Below, one piece after another: positions 56,481 through 64,000 of a stretch of DNA of 64,000 nt. A program made the translations under genes and the position numbers. Numbering within the stretch: position 1 is the stretch's first letter; every line of letters begins with the position of its first letter. Below the pieces are notes generated by a model, which had not been told where the DNA came from, did not search any database, and worked only from the letters and a program-made list of their open reading frames with translations. The DNA comes from Tupaia tana (taxonomy: Eukaryota; Chordata; Mammalia; Scandentia; Tupaiidae). Where the stretch lies: assembly GCA_026018925.1 (NCBI GenBank), contig JAKSZU010000009.1:72016041-72080040 (forward strand). Reading direction: 5' to 3'.

Positions 56481-56586
56481 TTGCAAAAAGGTCTTCCATC
56501 TTTGCATGCACAAACAATATCTTTTGGACAGAAATCCGTTATATTCCCTTGACAGTCATCAAAATCAGCCACAGATGTGCAATTGG
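56481..56586 (-). CDS. Exon 1 seen of an unrecognised membrane-protein gene (EGF-like, cysteine-rich)
   Basis: 106 bp with acceptor 'tttctatttatag' and donor 'TGCAA|gtaagt'. It enters needing one base from an upstream exon and exits in phase 2, which fits exon 2 exactly. The 34 whole codons include NCTSVADFDDC, then DIVCACKDGRPFC: five cysteines with CxC and PFC spacing, like an EGF-like or membrane-proximal mucin module, and two N-glycosylation sequons (NCT, NIT). Joined to exon 2, the text runs PFCKCPNFRGQW without a break. Upstream exons must lie beyond this one, possibly outside the window. Confidence 0.78.
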
Positions 56587-56803
56587 CTATAAATAGAAAA
56601 AAAATTAAAAATCACTCAGTAACATAGAATAAATGTTTTAAACTTGCATAATACACATGTAAAAAGTTCTGCATGTTAGAAAAATTGTTTATGTTAAAGA
56701 ATCTTAATATATGAAAACAACTTTATGGTACTTTGAGAATATTCAAATAACATATTTTCAAGCATCAGTCTTAAAAAATCGTGATGAACATTAAAACATG
56801 TTT

Positions 56804-57085
56804 CTTTTTTTTTTTTTTTTTTTGAGACAGTGAGATTTTTACTATAGAGCACATTCACTCAACAGAGAGACAGAGAGAAACAGAAAGACAGAAAGCAAGA
56901 AATCATCCCTTAGTGGGGTTGGCCATGCCACAGTCCCTTCTCCTCCATTCTCTCACCCAGATTTTGGGCATGCATGCACACGCACTCAGCCTAAGTTTAA
57001 ACTGCCAGGTCTGAGACTCTAAGCATAGTCAACTCTGTGGGAGTCCAGCAACGTAACCATTATGCAATCTGTTGACATTATGATA
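56804..57085 (-). mobile_element. tRNA-derived SINE, long type, with TSD
   Basis: Minus copy with a T-run at the low end. The 11-bp TSD 'aaaacatgttt' lies at 56793-56803 and 57086-57096. Confidence 0.92.
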
Positions 57086-57151
57086 AAAACATGTTTTTAT
57101 CCATTATTTTGTACTTGATGATTTTTACATCATTGATTTTAAAAGTCAAAG

Positions 57152-57225
57152 CTCGAAATGTTCACTTTGTAAGTTAAATAATGTGATTGAATGTATAAAA
57201 AATAAAATAAAAAATAATTATAAAA
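57152..57225 (+). mobile_element. Very short L1 3'-end insertion
   Basis: 'gaaatgttcactttgtaag' then 'gtgattgaatgtataaaa' and an A-rich tail: the last 60 bases or so of an L1 3' UTR. Confidence 0.65.
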
Positions 57226-57364
57226 AATGTCAAAGTTGAGCATTATTAGCAGTTCCGGGCTCCAGGCGGACTGAGGCTGCAGGCCCGACCCTTCTGAATC
57301 TCCACGCATCCCCACCGTTTCTCCTCCTTGGACCCCAGTTAGGAAGAAACATATAGATTACCTG

Positions 57365-58333
57365 ATGACTAGGAACAATCGCAGAGGCTCAAGAAATATG
57401 AGCAACCAAGAAAAGGCCTCTCCCCCAAGGGAAATCATCGAGCCTACACCACCCACAGTCAATACAATGGACGTCATGGACATGTCTGATAAGGAATTCA
57501 GATTATTTGTAGTGACCAAACTAACTGAGATGGAAGAGAAAAGAGACAAGGAGCTCCAGGAGATGAGGAAGTCCTTCAATGACTTGAAAGAAGAAATGGA
57601 TACCTTAAACAAGAACCAGATGGAACTTTTAGGATTGAAGAATGTGATACAGGAAATCAAAACCTCCCTTGAAAGTATTAAAAGTAGGTTAGACCAGGCA
57701 GAAGATCGAATCTCCAATGTAGAAGACAAAACATCTGACCTAGAGAAAAGTATCAAGAAGATTGAGAAAACAACCATGAAAAATGAGGATAATATATGAG
57801 GAATACTGGATACTATTAAGCGTCCCAACATCCGGATAATTGGTATTCCAGAAGAGGAAGAAAATAATAAGGGCCTAGATAATTTATTCCATGAGATCCT
57901 GGAAGAAAACTTTCCAAATCTAGAAAGGCATTCAAGTATCCAGACCCAGGAAATACATAGGACCCCGGGTAGAATCAACCCAAGAAGATCTTCTCCAAGG
58001 CACATTATAGCCAGACTGGCAAAAACAACAGATAAAGATAAGATACTAAAGTTGGCAAGAGGAAAACATCAGGTTACTTACAAAGGTCACCCCATCAGGC
58101 TAACATTGGATCTCTCGGCCGAAACAATGCAGGAAAGGAAAGAATGGGGAAGCATAGTAAAAGTGTTGAGTGAAAAACAATTTCAACCAAGAATACTATA
58201 CCCGGCAAAATTATCTTTCATATGGGAAAAAAAGATAAAAACATTCTCGAATAAACAAAATTTGAAGGAATTTACCAACTCCAGACCAGCTCTTCAAGAG
58301 GTTCTGAAGGGAGTATTATACCAGGAAAGCTAA
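57365..58333 (+). pseudogene. L1 ORF1, single premature stop
   Basis: 322 codons plus stop. The frame is open except for TGA at 57797-57799 (codon 145), where other copies have CGA (MRE in ORF1-only copy C), so one C-to-T change at a CpG. Domains as in other L1 ORF1p: N-terminus, coiled coil up to about residue 145, RRM core RPNIRIIGIPEEEE, and C-terminal domain with TYKGHPIRLTLDLS. It differs from the ORF1 of the ORF1-only family in the N-terminal third (for example EIIEPTPPTVNTMDVMDMSD, and a shorter coiled coil), so the two families are separate lineages. Confidence 0.93.
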
Positions 58334-58376
58334 AAAATCAGAGACAGTTATACGAGAACAAAAAGCAACCAAGAAA

Positions 58377-61300
58377 ATGGCTCACTTAATGATAGGATCA
58401 GGTACGGAAATATCGATAATTACATTGAATGTCAATGGATTAAATTCTCCAGTAAAGAGACATAGACTGGCTGAATGGATAAGAAAACAGAAACCCTCTA
58501 TCTGTTGCCTACAAGAAACTCACCTTATGGATAAAGACATACATAGACTAACAGTCAAGGGCTGGAAAAAGATACTCCATGCAAATGGAAATCAAAAAAA
58601 GGCTGGAGTAGCGATATTGATCTCAGACAAAATAGATTTCAAGACAAAGACTGTAAGAAGAGACAAAGAAGGGCATTATATAATAGTAAGTGGGGTAATC
58701 CAGCAAGAAGACATAACCCTTATAAATATCTACGCACCCAACTCAGGTGCACCTAAATATGTGAAGGAAAGACTGCTGGAGCTAAAAGGAGAGATAAGGA
58801 GAAATACTATAATTGTTGGAGATCTCAACACCCCATTATCTCCTATAGACAGATCTTCTAGACAGAAAATAAATAGAGAGATACAGGACTTAAATGATAC
58901 TATAAATGGAATGGGCTTGACAGATATCTATAGAACTTTCCACCCTACATCCACAACATATACATTTTTCTCACCCCGACATGGAACCTTTTCAAAGATA
59001 GATCATATATTAGGACACAAATCAAGCCTTTATAGATTCAAAGGCATAGAAACTGTACCCAGTATCTTCTCTGACCATGATGGAATTAAACTCAAGATTA
59101 ACTTCAAGACACAACCCCGAAGATACACGAACACATGGAGACTGAACAACCTACTTCTGAATGACTTCTTCACTACTGAAGAAATTAAGGCTGAAATAAA
59201 AAAATTTATGGAAACTAATGATAATGAGTGCACAAGTGTCCAGAATCTATGGGACACAGCAAAGGCAGTCTTAAGAGGGAAATTCATAGCAATTAGTGCG
59301 CATAAGAAAAGGATAGAAAGATGGCAAGTAGATAACTTATCATCGTGCCTCAGAGAATTGGTAAAACAACAACAAACAAACCCCCAAAATGCCAGGCAAA
59401 AAGAAATAATAAAGGTTTGAGCAGAAATAAATGAAATAGAAAATAAACGAACCATACAGAAAATAAATGAAAGCAAAAGCTGGTTCTTTGAAAAGATTAA
59501 CAAGATCGACACACCATTGGCTAGACTGATTAAGAAGAATAAAGAAAGAAACCAGATTAATCAAATATGTGATGAAACAGGCAATATTACCACAGACATA
59601 GCAGAAATACAAAATATCATTAGAGGATACTATGAGCGACTTTACGTCAACAAACAAGATAACCTGGAGGAGATGGATAAATTCCTGGATGCACATAATC
59701 TACCAAGGTTGGATCAGGAAGACATAGAGAACATGAATAGACCCATAACAAGCCAGGAGATTGAATCAGTAATAAATAACCTCCCAACAAAGAAAAGCCC
59801 AGGCCCAGATGGCTTCACTTGTGAATTCTACAAAACTTTTAAGGAAGAGTTAACCCCTATCCTACTAAAATTATTTCTAAAGATTCAAAAAGGAGGAAAC
59901 CTTCCAAATTCATTTTATGAAGCCTCCATCATCCTCATCCCCAAAACAGATAAAGATATGACAAAAAAGGAAAACTACAGACCAATATCATTGATGAATA
60001 TAGATGCGAAAATTCTCAACAAGATACTCGCAAATCGTATCCAACAACATATAACAAAGATCATTCATCACGATCAGGTAAGCTTTATACCAGAGATGCA
60101 AGGGTGGTTTAATATACGCAAGACCATAAATGTAATACACCACATTAACAGAAAGAAAGATAAAAACCATATGATCATCTCAATTGATGCGGAGAAAGCA
60201 TTTGATAAAATACAACATCCTTTTATGATTAAGACTCTCAGTAAGATTGGTATAGAAGGGTCATTTCTGAACACAATAAAAGCAATCTATGAAAAACCTA
60301 CAGCTAACATTATACTGAATGGGGAAAAGCTGAAAGCTTTTCCTCTGAAAACAGGTACTAGGCAAGGCTGCCCACTTTCTCCACTGCTCTTTAATATAGT
60401 ATTGGAAGTCTTAGCTATTGCAATCAGAGAAGAGAATAATATTAAAGGCATTCGAATAGGCAAAGAAGAATTGAAAATATCTTTATTTGCAGATGACATG
60501 ATGGTGTACTTAGAAGACCCAAAGGTATCCATGAAAAAACTGCTTGAAGTAATAAGTGAATACAGTAAGGTGGCAGGATACAAAATCAATATCCAAAAAT
60601 CTATAGCATTTCTATTTATGAACAACAAGTTGAATGAAGCAGAGCTGAAGAAAGGAATCCCTTTCACCATAGCCACAAGGTGTATAAGATAACTAGGGAT
60701 ACACCTAACTAAGAAAGTCAAAGACCTTTATAAAGAAAACTATGAAAATCTTAAAAGAGACATTGAAAATGACATAAAAATGTGGAAGGACATCCCATGC
60801 TCCTGGGTTGGAAGAATTAACATAATCAAAATGGCAATTCTACCCAAATTAATCTACATGTTTAATGCAATTCCAATCAAAATACCAGAGATATTCTTCA
60901 GAGATCTAGAAAAGGCAATCATAGAATTTGTCTGGAACCATAAAAGACCCCATATTGCAAAAGCAATCCTGCGCAAGAAGAATGGAGTAGGAGGCATATC
61001 ACTCCCTGATCCCAAGATATACTATAAAGCTGCGGTCATCAAAACAGCATGGTATTGGCATAAAAACAGACAAGTGGACCAATGGAAGAGAATAGAGACC
61101 CCAGAAATAACCCCCAAAGCTTACAGCCAACTGATCTTTGACAAAGGATATCAGTCAATCCATTGGGAAAAGGAAAACATCTTTAGTAAATGGTGCTGGA
61201 AAAACTGGGTATCCACCTGCAGAAAGATGAAACTGAACCCCCATCTTTCACCATTAACAACAGTCAACTCAAAATGGATCAGAGATCTGAACCTAAGACC

Positions 61301-62277
61301 TCAAACAATAAAACTACTGGTGGAAAATGCTGGGGAAACTCTGGGCGACATTGGAGTAGGCAAAGACTTCTTAAATAAGACTCCCAAAGCACAGGCAATA
61401 ATCCCTAAAATAGACAAGTGGGACTATATTAGACTAAGAAGTTTCTGCACAGCAAAGGACACAGTAACAAGTGTGAACTGACAACCCTCAGAATGGGAAA
61501 ATATTTTTGTTAAATATGCTTCAGACAAGGGACTGATAACCAGAATACATAGGGAACTCAAGTGCCTTATGCAAAAAAAAAATGATGAACCCAATTAAAA
61601 GATGGGAAAATGAGCTGAATAAAAGTCTCTCTAAGGAAGACATACGAACAGCCAAAAAGCATATGAGAAAATGCTCAACATCCCTCATCATAAGGGAGAT
61701 GCAGATAAAAACTACAATGAGATACCACCTAACCCCTGTCAGAATGGCAAAGATTAAGAATATAAAAAGTGATAAGTGTTGGCGGGGATGTGGTGAAAAG
61801 GGAACCCTCCTACACTGTTGGTGGGAATGTAAACTAGTTCAACCACTGTGGAGAACAATATGGAGGTTCCTCAAAGATCTACAAATAGAACTACCATTTG
61901 ATCCAGCAATCCCACTTCTGGGTATTTACCCAAAAGACAGGAGAACGCTCAGTCAGAAAAGTGCTTGCACATCAATGTTTATTGCAGCATTATTCACAAT
62001 TGCCAAGACATGGAACCAACCTAAATGTCCACAAACTGATGAATGGATTGGAAAAGTGTGGTATATATACTCTATGGAATACTACTCAGCCATAAAAAAT
62101 AACAAGACCCTGGAATTTGATAGAAAGTGGTCAGATACAGAGGATATATTGCTGAGTGAAGTAAGCCAGGCTATGAAAGAAAGATATTGTATGTATCCAC
62201 TCAATATATACCGACTATCAGCACTCTATAATAGAGAGCAAAAAATTGGAGGACATAAAAGCAGTGAAGGTACTTAA
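58377..62277 (+). pseudogene. L1 ORF2 (endonuclease-reverse transcriptase), four lesions
   Basis: The endonuclease (about 58395-59100) shows [16 protein letters not shown], the VGDLNTPLS block and [10 protein letters not shown], i.e. the expected Asn, Glu, Asp and His active-site positions. RT (about 59750-60700) shows [19 protein letters not shown] and the catalytic FADD at 60486-60497. The C-terminal Cys-rich motif (CWRGCG...LLHCWWEC) is at about 61780-61840. Lesions: TGA at 59418-59420 (former Arg), TAA at 60690-60692 (Tyr to stop), TGA at 61479-61481 (former Arg), and a frameshift in the A-run 61573-61582, after which the other frame is open to 62277. The catalytic residues survive, but no full protein can be made. 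Confidence 0.93.
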
Positions 62278-62754
62278 CGAGAATAGGACAGTGTGGAATG
62301 GGGGAAGTGAAGAGAAGAGAATAGAGAAAGATAACAAGTGAACAATAGAGAGGCAGGACATTAGTGAGAAAGAGATATGGCTTATTAACTGTTGATGTTG
62401 ACATGTATAGTATTCTCAACTGGATTTGTCTGAGAAGTATTTCATGATGGGCAAAGTATTTGTACAAGCAAAATGAAAAATAGCAATTGACTGTTTTAAA
62501 AAATAATTATAATAATAATAATAATGATTGGGGAAAACATAGAAAAGATATTGAATGTTAAAGTGGGGAGATTAATGTCTCTGTACTGACTGACATGCAT
62601 GGCATTCCCTTTTGAAAAAGCAATGTAATACACTATAAAGTTATATGTAATTCAATGTAATATAATAGAAGAACATGATGATAATAAAAAATTTAAAAAA
62701 AAAGAAAAAAAAAGATTAAAGACTCAAAAAAAAAAAAAAAAGCTGAGCATTATT

Positions 62755-63244
62755 GCCCAAAGGACATCTAATGTTTGAAATAAAGTTCTTTTAGATTAAA
62801 TTTGAGTATAATCATCTGATTAAAGAAAGACAAAGCAATATATCCAAAGGTAGGGTCAACATACATACTGATTTGCTAACATAGTTCTATTTTTATACCT
62901 GTTTTCCTGGAACAATTATTAATAGTGCTCCCTTCACTCCCAAAATGTCCTTATTTAGACAGATAAAAGAGTCATCTTACTGGTAGGCCATTGAGGACAG
63001 CAGATGCCTCTGCCTGAACTCCTACTGATATATTTTAGTATTTCCAAGGTCATTGTGGATTGGCATTCCACCCAGGATATGGCTGTAGTATCCCCTCCTT
63101 AGTCTGAACTGGGAAAAAGTTTTCTAGATTCTGAAAATCAGATAGTAGGAAAATTACTTACAAGTCACAAGATATATAAATATGCACGAAAACTGTAATT
63201 CCAAGAAAGGAATAACTATTTGGGCTTATAATGTTTTGAATTTT
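62755..63244. other. Unassigned sequence; weak exon candidate on minus
   Basis: No clear repeat. On the minus strand 62981-63097 is an open 117-bp segment with donor 'CCA|gtaagat' and exit phase 1, which would fit the 56481-56586 exon, but its acceptor is weak and the text may be part of an old LTR. I do not call it an exon. Confidence 0.35.
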
Positions 63245-63478
63245 AAAAAATGTTTATTTATTCCTTCAATGAATGAAAGAGACAGAGAAAATGGAGACAG
63301 CACTCCCCACAGGGTCCTGATGCCACAATACGTCTTCAGCCCCAGACAATCCCAGTTCATGGGCAAACATGTACTCAGTGTACTCAGAGCAGTCTACAGG
63401 CTCAAACTGCGAACCCTCCCATGTGAAATTTCTTCACAGATCATCTCATTTACTGCTGCACCACCTTATAGCCCCAGG
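63245..63478 (-). mobile_element. tRNA-derived SINE, strongly diverged
   Basis: 'gaaagagacagagaaaatgg' at the low side, 'cgaaccctcccatg' where the head would lie, and 'accaccttatagcccc' at the end follow the family layout, with many changes. Tentative. Confidence 0.5.
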
Positions 63479-63479
63479 A

Positions 63480-63855
63480 GAACTATTATATTTTGATCTT
63501 CCGCCAGCCTCTAAACATGAAGAAGAGTTTTCAGAAAGATTTCAGACTATCTGAATCCCAGGCCTCTGAGTAGCTGAGTATCTATTTGGAGTTCAAAGCA
63601 GCAGGGAGGGAGGGGAAATGTCTCTGATATTATCGGGCTTATTGAATCCAAAAGGAAGCTGTTTGCCCTTTATAGAGCATATTTATTCCTAATGTAAAAT
63701 TTGACACACTGATTTTACTACATAAACACACTGGTAAAGGGAACAAAAAGAATACATCAGAAAACATGATGTTTTTTACGTGAAAACATAGTTAAAACAC
63801 TTTGAAAGTTTCATTCTCATTTTTGAATATGTAAACATTTCATCAAAATGTTCCA
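63480..63855. other. No recognised feature
   Basis: Mixed-composition sequence without a supported gene or repeat. Confidence 0.5.
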
Positions 63856-63861
63856 CCGACT

Positions 63862-64000
63862 GGTGCCAGCAGGTGGAATAGTAGTTAAGGCACTGGACTC
63901 CCATATGGTCGACAGCAATTCTAGTCCCAGACCTGGCAGCTGGAAACTCATGCCAAGTGCATGTACCCAAATCCTGAGAGGAGAATTCAGAAGAGATTGC
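63862..64000 (+). mobile_element. tRNA-derived SINE, cut by window end
   Basis: Head 'gtgccagcaggtggaatag' with 'tagttaaggcactggactcc' and the beginning of the long-type body. It runs off the window. Confidence 0.85.

Larger units (their letters stand above)
57248..62743 (+). mobile_element. Nearly complete L1 with both ORFs and TSD
   Basis: About 5.5 kb, flanked by the 11-bp TSD 'tgagcattatt' (57237-57247 and 62744-62754). It has a short GC-rich 5' UTR (57248-57364, probably 5'-truncated), ORF1 (57365-58333), a 43-bp inter-ORF gap, ORF2 (58377-62277, interrupted), a 3' UTR with an internal (TAA)n patch at about 62505-62525, and an A-rich tail. Few defects, so it is a fairly recent but dead copy. 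Its sequence served as the reference for assigning the other L1 pieces in this window. Confidence 0.95.

Noticed and set aside
57358..58005. 215-codon minus-strand open frame over L1 ORF1
   Set aside because: It is the reverse shadow of ORF1. Similar shadows occur over every ORF1 and ORF2 here.

Overview
The window is nuclear DNA from a placental mammal. It is AT-rich, has no dense gene clusters, and is packed with interspersed repeats: LINE-1 (L1) copies of several ages, ORF1-only L1 derivatives, about 29 tRNA-derived SINEs, a few ancient MIR-like pieces and one solo LTR. I saw no 7SL-derived (Alu or B1) SINEs. The SINEs have a tRNA-like head with A and B boxes. That pattern would fit a colugo (Dermoptera, CYN-type SINEs), but this species guess is inference only; the mammalian origin is firm.

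Host genes. Three exon-like segments on the minus strand (56481-56586, 40440-40631, 26319-26412) have splice-site signals and matching codon phases. Joined in order they encode the C-terminal part of a single-pass membrane protein: a cysteine-rich EGF-like segment, one transmembrane helix and a cytoplasmic tail. I do not recognise the gene. Its two visible introns (about 15.8 kb and 14.0 kb) are mostly repeats. The other host-derived pieces are a processed pseudogene of SMIM15 (33797-34021 plus UTR) and a full-length U6 snRNA copy fused to an L1 (54737-54843).

Layout. 1-3945: an old L1 (+) interrupted by a younger truncated L1 (+). 3950-6480: ancient L1 (-) carrying SINEs. 6985-9808: ORF1-only element copy A (+). 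9810-14824: SINEs, then 4.2 kb without a recognised feature. 14840-17959: ORF1-only copy B (-), bounded by a perfect 15-bp target-site duplication (TSD) and carrying a 124-bp tandem-monomer 5' end. 18058-19565: SINEs and an L1 tail. 20050-22735: older ORF1-only copy E (-). 22740-27575: sparse sequence, SINEs and exon 3. 27640-30722: ORF1-only copy D (+). 30800-34505: SINEs and the SMIM15 pseudogene. 34505-38940: old L1 (+) with SINEs. 38945-46220: exon 2, MIR, solo LTR, SINEs. 46222-54843: U6-L1 chimera (-) with three later insertions nested in it, including ORF1-only copy C (48117-50891), whose 333-codon ORF1 is intact. 54850-57235: exon 1 and SINEs. 57248-62743: nearly complete L1 (+) with a TSD. 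62755-64000: sparse sequence and a SINE cut by the window end.

Most notable. The ORF1-only (HAL1-like) family looks young: copy C has an intact ORF1, copies B and C are nearly identical over long stretches, and their 5' ends are tandem monomers like those of rodent L1 promoters. It has no reverse transcriptase, so mobilisation would have to use an autonomous L1. The L1 at 57248-62743 is the kind of partner expected, but this copy itself is disabled by four stops and a frameshift.
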